DNA of 64,000 nucleotides. Source: Bacteroidaceae bacterium (GTDB lineage: Bacteria; Bacteroidota; Bacteroidia; Bacteroidales; Bacteroidaceae). Location of the stretch: contig JAFSPM010000036.1 of NCBI GenBank assembly GCA_017442855.1, positions 1-64,000 on the forward strand, in the 5' to 3' direction. The position numbers and the translations under genes were made by a program. Positions 33,210 through 42,546 of the stretch are shown piece by piece. Positions within the stretch are counted from its first letter, which is position 1. Every line of letters starts with the position of its first letter. The notes beneath the pieces were generated by a model. The model had not been told where the DNA came from. It saw nothing but the letters and a program-made list of their open reading frames with translations, and searched no databases.

Positions 33210-34957
33210 CAATGTAGCCATACTGAATTAGGCTCTGTCTGCTCCCATTGCAATTCCAGCTTCAAACTCAAAATCAAGGACGGCGAACTCAAATCTGGTA
33301 CATAGTTGTATGCCCCCTCAAAGTTCTGGATCTTAGCTATCAATTTAGTCACTTTATCAGATTCAAATGCCTGACGTGGCTGATTATTGGCATCTAAGCC
33401 CGGATCTAACTCGCCCACCATATAAAAATAAGTTTGCGGGAGAATGGGATTTCCTTTATAGCCCGTTAAAATTCCATTCTTCGATGCATCACCATTATAA
33501 AAAAACTCAACCATAACATAGACCTTCTCACCAGCCTTTGACGGTAAAACTAATGTATTATTAGCATCTGAGTTATTGTTAGCTGGAACCGTTATTACAC
33601 TGCCATTGTTTTTCTTTACCTCTCGGTCATATAGAATGTAATAGGGGTCATCATCTTCCGTATTATCTGTAGTTAAAGGCTGGAAGTTATAGTCCACTTT
33701 ATATTGGTGGGTTACAAACACACCTCTAAACTGCAAGAAGTTCAAGTCGCTGAGGTTGGGCAACTTGCTGGTGGCTGCACGAACCTTGGTCTCTAAACGT
33801 CCAACCGCATATTGTAAGACATTGTCGATAGCAACCACCTTCGTTCCATTAACGACGGTGCCATTAGGGGTGAAATTCTCGTTATTCAGTACATTACTCC
33901 ATTTACTGGGATTAAACACATTATTAGCCAACTCTGCATCCGATGTATGAATGGGCGAGTTGGTGTGATACCATAGTTGTGCAGGATAAGTTAAGTATTT
34001 AGGGTTGACTATCGAAGGATTAATCACCGTCTTGCTACTCTCAGCATCTAATAACACAAAATTATGAGTTGCGTCTTCCCATTTGAGCAAAAACAATCCG
34101 TTAGGATAATTATCCATATCGGATAAGCCTTTCCATGCCCCCTCCTTGTCAAGTTTACTGTAATTGGTATTGATGACAGATTTGACATTCTGCGAAACAG
34201 GATAGCTGTAATCACGCAGGTCTTTCAGCTTCTGCTGTATAAACTGCCGTCCATAGGGAAAAGGATGACCATCATTGGACAAAGCCGAAAACAAAATGCC
34301 AATGTCACCCGTCTTTTGATACAACGGCTGTCCTCCAACCGTTGCATTTGCCACATTCGACAAATAGGTGGCAACGGCTTGAGCTGTCTGCTTAAATTCA
34401 TCAAAGCTGGCAAAGCTGTCATCATCCCAAATTTTATCAAGGTTGAAAGTAATGCCTGAAGCCAGGTCATTGGCGGTTCCATCTTCAAGACCATTTGAAA
34501 CCAACGAACCATAAACAAACTTATCGGCAGGTTGAGCATTGACGCCTCCACCATTTGGCCAGGCATAAACCAAGAGCGCGTTAGTAGTGGATGGCATCAA
34601 CATAGAGGAATAAACCCTGTTCTTATTATTGTTATAAGTATTTGCCAATTGTAAGAATACATTATTCTTTCTGAGACGTACTGCGTCATCATCTACAATA
34701 GGAGGATTGGAGGTTGAGTTAAAGGGCACAAGACGAACATAATCAAGTCCTCTGAACGCCTGATTCGTAGTTTGCTGCGTGACCGCAGCAGACATACGGG
34801 TAGCAGCATCAGCTTCTTCGTCTCCCAGAGAAAAAGCCAAATCAATTTCTACCATATTGTCTTTAGAGGTGATTGCTTCCACCTCTTCCTTTTCGCAAGA
34901 GGCGAACGCAAGACATGAAGACAAGCTTACCAGCCATGTATAGGATTTAATGTTCAC
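33209..34957 (-). CDS. Mfa1-like pilus subunit
   Basis: 582 aa. Lipoprotein signal ending FASC. Then VEIDLAFSLGDEEADAATRMSAAV with Arg for gingipain-type processing, FRGLDYVRLVPF, ALLVYAWPNGGG, FPYGRQFIQQKL, and a C-terminal LILSLKLELQWEQT strand. The length matches Mfa1 from Porphyromonas (about 563 aa). It follows the Mfa2-like gene by 25 bp. A second, larger Mfa1-type protein is at the front of the same locus. Confidence 0.8.
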   Translation of the reverse strand: MNIKSYTWLVSLSSCLAFASCEKEEVEAITSKDNMVEIDLAFSLGDEEADAATRMSAAVTQQTTNQAFRGLDYVRLVPFNSTSNPPIVDDDAVRLRKNNVFLQLANTYNNNKNRVYSSMLMPSTTNALLVYAWPNGGGVNAQPADKFVYGSLVSNGLEDGTANDLASGITFNLDKIWDDDSFASFDEFKQTAQAVATYLSNVANATVGGQPLYQKTGDIGILFSALSNDGHPFPYGRQFIQQKLKDLRDYSYPVSQNVKSVINTNYSKLDKEGAWKGLSDMDNYPNGLFLLKWEDATHNFVLLDAESSKTVINPSIVNPKYLTYPAQLWYHTNSPIHTSDAELANNVFNPSKWSNVLNNENFTPNGTVVNGTKVVAIDNVLQYAVGRLETKVRAATSKLPNLSDLNFLQFRGVFVTHQYKVDYNFQPLTTDNTEDDDPYYILYDREVKKNNGSVITVPANNNSDANNTLVLPSKAGEKVYVMVEFFYNGDASKNGILTGYKGNPILPQTYFYMVGELDPGLDANNQPRQAFESDKVTKLIAKIQNFEGAYNYVPDLSSPSLILSLKLELQWEQTEPNSVWLH

Positions 34958-34982
34958 TTCTAATCCTTACAACGTAGTTTTA

Positions 34983-36125
34983 TTATAATTCTGTATTAAA
35001 ATCCATTCCTTGGTTCCAATCCAAGGTTACACTCACTCCCACCGTCACATCAGTTGGTTGCACGACACCTTTGGCATCCATACGTCCCTTGATGATTTTC
35101 ATCTCACCTGCCAGCAAAGGTTCCTTCATCTCAAGCGTTGTCTTGGTTATACTGCCGTCTTCCAAGGTAACATATATAACATATTCCCACAATGTTTCGC
35201 TGTTCTCATCGTAATCACCTTCCGGTATAATCTCACCCTCGGCTCGGGTGATGGCATACCTGCCTTGCATGACAGACACACCACCTCCAGCTATGTTGTC
35301 GGTTTTCTCACGAATCCACCATCCATTAGGGTTACGTGACGGGAAATTGACCGTGCAGAGAGAAATCTGGTTTAACATATCGCTTACAGCCAGCTGGGTT
35401 GCACGCACGTATGGCGATTGTTCCGGATAGACAAAAGCACTGTCAGCCATCATGAATTCGGTGGCAAAACCATGCGTATATGCACGTAAACTCTTAATTT
35501 TCACATCAGTGGTATCTACCACCAAGGCAGCTGCCGCATTGGCCATATACAGTTTTACATCGAAAGTCTGATCAACATTCTCCATTACACGCATCGTGGC
35601 ACGAGCCGCAAACAAACCCGTTTCATGACTATTGATGGTGTCGCCGCTTACTTGCAAAAGATGTGCGGAATGACAGTTGTCATCATCCACGAGCGACACC
35701 GAGGAATTGTCAACGATATTGGCTGATGCCAGATGAATATACTCACGCATCGGCAGGTTTAGGGTGTAGCTACCTGTGCTGTCGTTCATGATATGGCTCT
35801 CATGATGCAAGCGTACAGAGTCGAGTTGTGTGTCGTAGAAAGAGAGATCCACATCATGGGCATAGCCTATGAACACACCCTCCAGGTGGCTCTTCAGGGC
35901 ATCGCTCACCTCGATTTCTGTAACAGTATTGAGCTGCGTCTGAAGCTCGGTGGTCATATTGGTCACCAGCTTCAGCTCGTAGTTCAACTCAAATTCCTCA
36001 ACAGGATCGGGGCCTGGCCCTGGCGGAACACAATCGCTGAGGTCATCATCAATCTGACCACAAGCAGATAGTGTCATCACTGCCAAGCCAATCCCAAATA
36101 GCCATAAAATCCTATCCCTCTTCAT
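34983..36125 (-). CDS. Mfa2/FimB-family pilus anchor lipoprotein
   Basis: 380 aa. Lipobox LSAC (Cys22), then CVPPGPGPDPVEEFELNYELKLV, the beta-rich start typical of Mfa2/FimB proteins, and a C-terminal VTVGVSVTLDWNQGMDF. These cap or anchor the pilus base in the outer membrane and limit its length. Located between the two large pilin genes, separated from the first by the hairpin at 36165-36196. Confidence 0.8.
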   Translation of the reverse strand: MKRDRILWLFGIGLAVMTLSACGQIDDDLSDCVPPGPGPDPVEEFELNYELKLVTNMTTELQTQLNTVTEIEVSDALKSHLEGVFIGYAHDVDLSFYDTQLDSVRLHHESHIMNDSTGSYTLNLPMREYIHLASANIVDNSSVSLVDDDNCHSAHLLQVSGDTINSHETGLFAARATMRVMENVDQTFDVKLYMANAAAALVVDTTDVKIKSLRAYTHGFATEFMMADSAFVYPEQSPYVRATQLAVSDMLNQISLCTVNFPSRNPNGWWIREKTDNIAGGGVSVMQGRYAITRAEGEIIPEGDYDENSETLWEYVIYVTLEDGSITKTTLEMKEPLLAGEMKIIKGRMDAKGVVQPTDVTVGVSVTLDWNQGMDFNTEL

Positions 36126-36164
36126 TCACCTGAACAGCATGAAAAACACATCAAAAACTCATTT

Positions 36165-36196
36165 CCTAACTGGGGAAGAAAAATTCCCCAGTTAGG
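36165..36196 (-). terminator. Strong hairpin between pilin and anchor genes
   Basis: Perfect 13-bp stem CCTAACTGGGGAA/TTCCCCAGTTAGG with a GAAAAA loop, 10 bp past the stop of the 868-aa pilin. Modest T-richness follows on the minus strand (GAGTTTTTGATG). Likely partial terminator giving excess major pilin. Confidence 0.75.
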
Positions 36197-36205
36197 GAAC
36201 AGGAT

Positions 36206-38812
36206 TTAGTTACCACCCAGTAATACTTCGCCAAAGTCAATACCCGTTTCCCACTTAACATCAACAGACAAGCCCAAAGAGACCTGTGATGTACTCAGGT
36301 TTGGAACGGTAACATAGGCGTACTTCAAAGAGTTCTCACCAATAGTAAATGTGATGGAAGTCTTATAATCCTGCATAAAGACACGCGCAATACCTTCACT
36401 TGTGCCATCTGACTTGTAAGGAGGTATTACATGCTTATCTTTCGCATCTCTGGCTCCTACGGTTTCATAGTATTTTCTCGTAGTGCTCCCAACCACAGCT
36501 TTGGGATCCACCTTACCAATTAAGTAGAATGTGCCATTATTACGAACCATATTATGCTGACCCATAAAGTTGCCTGCCTTATTCTCAAACTCTAATGCCA
36601 CATATACCTCACCCTGTTTATCTTGCGCACCATCCTGAGCTACACCACTTGTATTAAAACCTTTGGAATAATTGTCTAACAACAGTGTATATGCTGCCAC
36701 ATTGCTACCTGATGTCTTTGTAACGTTACCATTAATAATCACATCGTCGTACACCAAGCGATCCCATTTTTCCATATTATCCATTTCGCTTAAGACGGTC
36801 GCCGTGTAGTTCCAACCCACCTTCTGGGGTTGGCCACCAATGATGATGCCTTTCAGTATAAACGGTACAGATGTGTCTGTAATCGATATAGCCTTGTTTC
36901 CTCCATGATAGAAATGGTCGGCATTGTCATAGATTACATTACTTTCGTTAGGTGTAATTTTCACCTTGGTCTCGAGTAATGCCACACCATAATTGATATT
37001 GTACATCATGGCTACACTCTTGGTATCAGGCTTAACATGACCTGCACCATTACTCCAGCCATTAGATCCCCATGATTCATCGTTAATCCAATTAGCACTT
37101 CCGTCAGGATATTGTGATGACGATAACTCAGTATCGGTAACTCGTATAGGACTGTTCCCAAAATACATCAATTCAGCAGGGAACACATAATTCTTTTGGG
37201 ATACATAAGTAGATCCGTTACCGCCCAAATCATAATTCGGAATATTTATCAAGAATCTGAACAGGCCACCATAATTCACATTGGCACTCTTATCATTTGG
37301 GGATGCAGTCGTGCCATAATCATAGGTAAAGTCAAGCAAAGAAGCGCCAGGTGGTATGTTATAAACACTTGGGAATCCAGTAAGCTGAGATTGTGTTGTA
37401 ATTAAGTCTATTGCTATATCATTACCGGCTGCATGTGCAAAATCATATATTTTTGTAAGCACACCAGTTTCTCCACTAATCGAATTCCATGATATATTAC
37501 CTGATGTATCAAATGTGAAATATACTCTGATTCTTTCTGCAAATCTCTTAGCGAATTCTGTTGCTACAAATTCCTTCATAGTAGTAGGGACAGCCTTTTC
37601 TACCTTTTCAATAACCTGATATAAGTCCTTTACAGTATAAAGGGTTGCATCACTCGAAGCCGCACGTAATTCCTTAGGATCTTTACTTACAAACGAATTA
37701 TAAGCATTTCCCAAAATAGTACCTAATGCAGACAAGCTTGCCTCATTGGGATATTGATCTTCGGTGGATGAGGCAGTACTTGTGTCAGTTCCTTTTGCCC
37801 ATAAACCGTATGCCTTCCAAGTAACATCTGAACGGTACAATTTATATACATGACCACTAACATTGCCTGTTTCAGGAGTAGTTGAAGTATCTGTTCCCGT
37901 TCTTGTGTTTTTCATCGTTGTAGTTTCTGTAGCATCAAGGGTTCCTGATGTCATGTGTCGCGCCACCCACTCTTCAGGAGAAGAAGTAGTAGTTCTTTGA
38001 GAAGATTTATGGAATAATTCATAGTCTTTAAAGCTATTGGCTGTACCTGCCATACTAACCGTTGTTGAGGGTCGCCAGCCTACTACCAGGGCATCCTCGG
38101 GTTTGTCTGTCGTTGTGTCCCACCAGAAATACAAATCTCTGTCTTTTGTATCCAATGCATTAGATTTAAAGCCCATATCTGCAAAACCAGTCATAATACC
38201 CGCAATCACGCTTCCTACTTGCTTGAATCTATCATAGTCTGTGCCAGAAATACGCTGAGAATAACTCAGCATCATGTCTTTAATTTCATCAGTGCCATGG
38301 GTATGATCAATCTTACCATGTTGTCTGTAATTACCTCCATTGGGCGCAGAGCCATAAAACAGCATGGTATTGGCTCCTTGTGGAAGAGTCAGCTCTAAAA
38401 CTCGGTGTGAATTAGCAGTGTTATCATATCCTGATTCAACTGCCGACATCAAAGAAGTGAACTCTGCAAAGATTTTCTCAGGTTTTTCCGTAGAACTTGT
38501 TCCATCACCAGGATTAGTAACAATTTTACCATCGGCAGATAACTTATAAGCAGCCAAACGCGCTTTATTAATACCACGGAAAGATGCACCGGTAGCCTGT
38601 ACCGCATCAGCATTCATACGTGTAGTGGCTGGTGCAGTTGATACATTAAAAACGAAGTTCACAGGAACTCCACCAACATTCTTGCTTACCTCTGTTCCTT
38701 GGCTACTACCACTTCCCGGATCATTCTTATCATCCGAACAAGCAGAGAAACACACACTGCCCACAAGAGCTATCGCTCCCACATAGGCGAAATGTAATAA
38801 ATTTTTCTTCAT
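36206..38812 (-). CDS. Large Mfa1-like fimbrillin
   Basis: 868 aa from MKKNLLHF (an ATG two codons earlier exists). Lipobox FSAC. Then VPVNFVFNVSTAPATTRMNA, FRGINKARLAAYKLS, NTMLFYGSAPNGG, a large insert region, and a final VSLGLSVDVKWETGIDFGE strand. Same plan as 33209-34957 but about 290 residues longer. First pilin of the locus and followed by a strong hairpin, so a shaft-subunit candidate. A 200-bp leader upstream contains a CAGAGC/GCTCTG hairpin (38891-38905). Confidence 0.82.
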   Translation of the reverse strand: MKKNLLHFAYVGAIALVGSVCFSACSDDKNDPGSGSSQGTEVSKNVGGVPVNFVFNVSTAPATTRMNADAVQATGASFRGINKARLAAYKLSADGKIVTNPGDGTSSTEKPEKIFAEFTSLMSAVESGYDNTANSHRVLELTLPQGANTMLFYGSAPNGGNYRQHGKIDHTHGTDEIKDMMLSYSQRISGTDYDRFKQVGSVIAGIMTGFADMGFKSNALDTKDRDLYFWWDTTTDKPEDALVVGWRPSTTVSMAGTANSFKDYELFHKSSQRTTTSSPEEWVARHMTSGTLDATETTTMKNTRTGTDTSTTPETGNVSGHVYKLYRSDVTWKAYGLWAKGTDTSTASSTEDQYPNEASLSALGTILGNAYNSFVSKDPKELRAASSDATLYTVKDLYQVIEKVEKAVPTTMKEFVATEFAKRFAERIRVYFTFDTSGNISWNSISGETGVLTKIYDFAHAAGNDIAIDLITTQSQLTGFPSVYNIPPGASLLDFTYDYGTTASPNDKSANVNYGGLFRFLINIPNYDLGGNGSTYVSQKNYVFPAELMYFGNSPIRVTDTELSSSQYPDGSANWINDESWGSNGWSNGAGHVKPDTKSVAMMYNINYGVALLETKVKITPNESNVIYDNADHFYHGGNKAISITDTSVPFILKGIIIGGQPQKVGWNYTATVLSEMDNMEKWDRLVYDDVIINGNVTKTSGSNVAAYTLLLDNYSKGFNTSGVAQDGAQDKQGEVYVALEFENKAGNFMGQHNMVRNNGTFYLIGKVDPKAVVGSTTRKYYETVGARDAKDKHVIPPYKSDGTSEGIARVFMQDYKTSITFTIGENSLKYAYVTVPNLSTSQVSLGLSVDVKWETGIDFGEVLLGGN

Positions 38813-38967
38813 AGTCATTCTTTTTATTTTTTGTTTTTATTATTGTTTCCTATCTCGTTAGAGCCTTCGCTCCATATCATTCTTATAAATCAGAGCTAAG
38901 CTCTGTACTGCATTCAGATGCAAAAAAATACTGTTGCCACAAGCCTATGGCTCACGGCATAAATGAC

Positions 38968-39002
38968 AAAACCGCCAAAAGATGCAAATCTTTGACGGTT
39001 TT
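38968..39002 (-). terminator. Terminator after the toxin-antitoxin pair
   Basis: AAAACCG-C-CAAAAGAT and ATCTTTGACGGTTTT form a stem with one mismatch and a bulge, 27 bp past the vapC stop. The surrounding 38819-39028 has no other gene. Confidence 0.6.
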
Positions 39003-39028
39003 GGATAAATGGTAGAAAGATTTCACTT

Positions 39029-39454
39029 TTATTTCTCGTTATAGAGTAACTCTAAACCATGTTTCACATAATGCGGGAAACGGGTATCGCTTGATACAAG
39101 TATCATCTGCTCTGTAATAGCATGGGAAATGATAACATGATCTGATGGATCCTTATGGCCTTTGGCAACGTCACTCTTTATTTCAGCGAAAGTCTTTATT
39201 ATCTGGTCTGTCAGAGGTAATACCTTAATATAGTATTGCTTCTCAATAGCCTCAATCATGGCTTTTGCCGTTTTCCATTGTCGAATGTCGAAACTCTTAT
39301 TGTAGTAGCCAATAACCATTTCGCGCACCGACTCAACACTCATATACAACAATGCATCAGGTTCACTGATTGCATCGTAAACATCTTCTGAAATTTGATC
39401 TCTTTCTGTTGCCAAATAAATGAAGATGTTTGTATCCAACAAATAGCGGGGCAT
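39029..39454 (-). CDS. vapC: PIN-domain toxin (VapC-like)
   Basis: 141 aa. PIN-domain acidic residues: LLDTNIFIY (Asp near residue 6), SVESVREM (Glu), HKDPSDHVIISHA (Asp) and VSSDTRF (Asp). VapC enzymes are RNases, usually cutting tRNA or rRNA, and are held in check by an antitoxin. It starts 5 bp after the 58-aa antitoxin-type gene, the usual order. Found inserted between the two barrel/OmpA genes and the pilins of the second locus. Confidence 0.88.
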   Translation of the reverse strand: MPRYLLDTNIFIYLATERDQISEDVYDAISEPDALLYMSVESVREMVIGYYNKSFDIRQWKTAKAMIEAIEKQYYIKVLPLTDQIIKTFAEIKSDVAKGHKDPSDHVIISHAITEQMILVSSDTRFPHYVKHGLELLYNEK

Positions 39455-39459
39455 AACAA

Positions 39460-39636
39460 TCAGAGCATGAAAGCTGGATCATGAACAACAATGCAGCCTT
39501 GCGTCTTTGAAAAAGCTTCCATATACTTATTCCTATGGGAAAGCCTTTCATAAAGAGCTCTTCTTTCTTCTCTGGTTAACTTGTTTTTGCCAAGCGTAGC
39601 GGCATTAACGATTCTTCCTTGTCTTCTTTGTTCCAT
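39460..39636 (-). CDS. Small antitoxin-type protein upstream of vapC
   Basis: 58 aa. Starts MEQRRQGRIVNAATLGKNKL, is basic and helical in the middle (TREERRALYERLSHRNKYMEA), and ends QGCIVVHDPAFML. It reads in the same direction, ends 5 bp before the VapC start and has the size of a VapC partner. No AbrB or MetJ-type motif is recognised, so the antitoxin class is unknown. The call rests on gene order. Confidence 0.6.
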   Translation of the reverse strand: MEQRRQGRIVNAATLGKNKLTREERRALYERLSHRNKYMEAFSKTQGCIVVHDPAFML

Positions 39637-39827
39637 AATTTTTAGTTTTTAATTGTTACTACTAAAATTAATACAGGGACAAAGATAAAGTAAACCAAAG
39701 ACAATTCCAAATAAAAAAGGGAAAATGCAACCTTTTATCCAAAATGTCATTTCAATATTTCAAAGAACTCTATATATCATCCTCTCTCCTTTGGGCACCT
39801 CTTCAGTAAGAAAAAGGGAGGAGTACT

Positions 39828-40913
39828 TTATTCCTCAACATAATCCCAGTAGATGCGGATGTAGCCGGCATTACGTTCATCAGGCAACAAGTGCTCCTTG
39901 ATGTACTGGTATGGCTTGCCATCCTGCAACTGACGGATGAGCCACTGGCGGCGATTGCCATCAGCCGTACGGTCAATAATCCTCAGCACCTGTTCCTTGC
40001 CAGCAAACTCGGCATCGTTCACCTGATCACGGAACTCGGTCCATGCGGCACCGCCATTCGCCACCTCAAACAGTTCATCTGGCACATTCACACGCTCCTG
40101 AATATAACGCTTCAATGCCTCGGCACGTTCACCAGCCAGTTGCTTATTCAAGCCTTCACGGCCTTCAACAGATGACAGACCGATAATCTGGATTATCATC
40201 ACGCTATGATCGGGATCGTCCATCATCTGGCGGGTGATATCCACGATTTGCTTCAGCTTGTCGGCATTGTCTCGGTAATCAGCGTCTATTTCAACTTCTT
40301 GTAATGGGAAATAGACATACAACAGACCCTTTTCCTTACGCAACACACGGGTCTCATCGTAAGGGCGGTACTTAGAAATATGTTCCAAAACAGGACTGTC
40401 GATGGCTGGTGCTTCCTTTGGTTTAGGAGCTGGAACAACAGCTACAACAGGTTTCTCCGGTGCCTCATAGTTGAATGCCAACGACTGGGTCATGCCCAAG
40501 GTCTGTACCTCGCAACAGCCCTCACGTTCCACCTTGGCTGCCAAGGTAAGCTGCTCTTGTGCTACCCAAGGATGTGCTGCCAAACTAATATTGGCATTAC
40601 GAACAACGGATGCTGGCATACGGCTTGCCTGAATATAGGCTGGCTCCTCGTCACGATGGTTTAACACATAGTCGCGATGTAGCTTGCGGGCATTCTGGGC
40701 ACCACGCACTACCACCGGCTCTAATGCCAAGGTGTCGGTAGTACCGCACAGCAGCGGGGTAACGACCACAGCATACGAAGAGGCCGGTTTCTGCAAAGGC
40801 AACTCATAGCGCAGCTGCAGCTCGTCATCCGTGCTTACAGCTTGGATAATCTGCTGGGCGTACATGCCACTTGAAAGCACCATCAACAATATGAACAAAA
40901 CGACCTTCTTCAT
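39828..40913 (-). CDS. DUF3868/OmpA-like protein of pilus locus
   Basis: 361 aa. Signal peptide ending MYAQQ. The N-terminal region (DUF3868-like: YELPLQKPASSYAVVVTPLL, PVVVRGAQNARKLHRDYVL) is followed by an OmpA-C part with IIQIIGLSSVEGREGLNKQLAGERAEALKRYI, i.e. the peptidoglycan-binding helix pattern. It overlaps the DUF3575 gene by 4 bp. Counterpart of the 585-aa protein at 11264-13021, which adds TPR helices. Outer-membrane/periplasmic pilus support. Confidence 0.75.
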   Translation of the reverse strand: MKKVVLFILLMVLSSGMYAQQIIQAVSTDDELQLRYELPLQKPASSYAVVVTPLLCGTTDTLALEPVVVRGAQNARKLHRDYVLNHRDEEPAYIQASRMPASVVRNANISLAAHPWVAQEQLTLAAKVEREGCCEVQTLGMTQSLAFNYEAPEKPVVAVVPAPKPKEAPAIDSPVLEHISKYRPYDETRVLRKEKGLLYVYFPLQEVEIDADYRDNADKLKQIVDITRQMMDDPDHSVMIIQIIGLSSVEGREGLNKQLAGERAEALKRYIQERVNVPDELFEVANGGAAWTEFRDQVNDAEFAGKEQVLRIIDRTADGNRRQWLIRQLQDGKPYQYIKEHLLPDERNAGYIRIYWDYVEE

Positions 40914-41497
40914 TTGATGTTATAGATAATGTTAATCCCCACCTTTGGCACGGCAAAGGCCTTCTTCTCTTGGCCATATTCCTGTCCACAATGGGTACAT
41001 TCAAACTCCTTATACTTGGTATAGCCCACATCAACACCGCCCTCTGCCTCTATGCTCCAATGGGGCGAGAGAATCCAGGAATAACCTGCAAAAAGACCAG
41101 CAGCAAAGGCATCGCCTTGCTTGCGACGGTCTTTGACAGATGGATACATGCCAAAGGGGAATTTTACTTTGCTAATATTGTAGTGCGACCAGAAGGCATT
41201 GGCTCCTACAAACCAGCCACTGAACACATCGCAGAACCAGTAACGGATTTCTGGAGCGATGAGCAGGTGACGCATTTTTCGCTCTGTAGTGTCTTTGAAA
41301 GGCCAGGGCTGATAACCCACATTAATGCCTGCCGACCACTGGTTGGCCAACTTTACCTCGATGCCAATATTGGGCGTAAGCGTAGCGTCATACAACAGAT
41401 TGTTCTTTAGAACAACTGTCTGAGTATAACCGCTAAGGCTGACGCTAAGAAGCAGCGCCAACAAGAATATATATTTTTCTAACTTTCTACAACTCAT
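40910..41497 (-). CDS. DUF3575 outer-membrane barrel-like protein
   Basis: 195 aa. Signal peptide with SGYTQT, then NNLLYDATLTPNIGIEVKLANQ (compare WATLTPNIEVSYK in the paralogue at 13302-13874), YQPWPFKD, EIRYWFCDVFSGWFVGANAFWSHYN and GYSWILSPHWSIEAEGGVDVGY. Same DUF3575 plan. First gene of the locus behind a good promoter at 41565-41596, coupled to the OmpA-like gene. Confidence 0.82.
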   Translation of the reverse strand: MSCRKLEKYIFLLALLLSVSLSGYTQTVVLKNNLLYDATLTPNIGIEVKLANQWSAGINVGYQPWPFKDTTERKMRHLLIAPEIRYWFCDVFSGWFVGANAFWSHYNISKVKFPFGMYPSVKDRRKQGDAFAAGLFAGYSWILSPHWSIEAEGGVDVGYTKYKEFECTHCGQEYGQEKKAFAVPKVGINIIYNIK

Positions 41498-41564
41498 GCG
41501 CTTATACGAACAGAACCATTCGAGGTCGTGTCTTAACTATTTACTACATTCCGCTAACAATTGG

Positions 41565-41596
41565 CAAAGTTAGATATAATAGTATAAATAAGCAAA
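41565..41596 (-). promoter_or_regulatory. Promoter of the DUF3575/DUF3868 pair
   Basis: On the minus strand TTTG, 20 bp, TAACTTTG: a perfect match to the Bacteroidales consensus, about 70 bp before the DUF3575 start. Confidence 0.75.
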
Positions 41597-41616
41597 TATT
41601 AAGTGTTAAAAATACG

Positions 41617-42546
41617 CTACAGATTCAATTGAGGTTTGTTTCGTACAATCCTCACGGGCAGGGATTTTGCGATGATGGAGTCATTCATAAAAGTGATTTG
41701 TGCCATAGCAGCTTGTTGTGCGATAGAAAGGGATTGGTCGAAAACGAAATTTCCTAAACTATAGAAAACGCTTTTGTCATATATATTTATTAGAGGCTGC
41801 ACCACATGGGGGTGATGCCCCACAATGGCATCAGCACCTGCCTGCAAGAGGATTTGAGCATCAATGCGTTGTTGCATGGTGGGACTGGTTTGCATCTCTG
41901 CCCCCCAGTGCAACACGGCAATGATTTTTGTGGTGGGATGATGGGCATGAAAAGTTCGGATGGCATCGGCCAATGTGGAGGCACTGGCCTGACAAATGCC
42001 TGGGCGGTCGTCCAAATCGTACCAGTTTTCCAAGGGCAAGGTAACGCTGTTGAAGAGGGCTACCTCGATGGCTCCCTTACGGATAATAACGGGTTCTAAA
42101 CGCTCTGACTTTGAGTTACCATAGCCCAATGGCTCAATGCCTGCTTCCTTGAGGTGGTTATAGGTTGAAAGCAGGCCTTGCCGACCTTGATCATAGGTAT
42201 GGTTATTGGCCATAGCGGCATGGGTGATGCCTGCCGCTCGCAAACCCTTGGCCCACTGGGGTTCGCCTCGAAAAACAAAGTGCTTGTTGATGGGAGTTGC
42301 CGTATCTGTAAGCGGGCATTCGAGGTTGATTATCACAGCATCGGCCTGACGAAATACGGAATCGACACCTGCGAAAAGGGCGGGGATGCCTTCGCGCTCG
42401 GCGTAGGGCCTCACGCCACGATCAAGGAGCACGTCGCCGGTGAAGACAAGCGTCAGCGAGTCTTGCTCTCTTGTTTCTTGCTGAGAGCAAGAAACAAGAA
42501 GAACGCTAACAACCAGAGCTATACAGGTTAGTTTCATCCACTTCAA
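41617..42546 (-). CDS. CapA-family metallophosphatase-like lipoprotein
   Basis: 309 aa (a start at MKLTC three codons later is possible). Lipobox VSC. PGA_cap/CapA domain: TFTGDVLLDRG-type (VFTGDVLLDRGVRPYA), NLECPLTD, MANNHTYDQG, AVLHWGAEM and GHHPHVVQP, all metal-binding segments of the calcineurin-like fold. CapA proteins attach poly-gamma-glutamate in Bacilli; in Bacteroidales the role is unknown. It overlaps the end of the DUF3160 gene by 41 bp, so the pair is tightly coupled. Confidence 0.85.
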   Translation of the reverse strand: MKWMKLTCIALVVSVLLVSCSQQETREQDSLTLVFTGDVLLDRGVRPYAEREGIPALFAGVDSVFRQADAVIINLECPLTDTATPINKHFVFRGEPQWAKGLRAAGITHAAMANNHTYDQGRQGLLSTYNHLKEAGIEPLGYGNSKSERLEPVIIRKGAIEVALFNSVTLPLENWYDLDDRPGICQASASTLADAIRTFHAHHPTTKIIAVLHWGAEMQTSPTMQQRIDAQILLQAGADAIVGHHPHVVQPLINIYDKSVFYSLGNFVFDQSLSIAQQAAMAQITFMNDSIIAKSLPVRIVRNKPQLNL

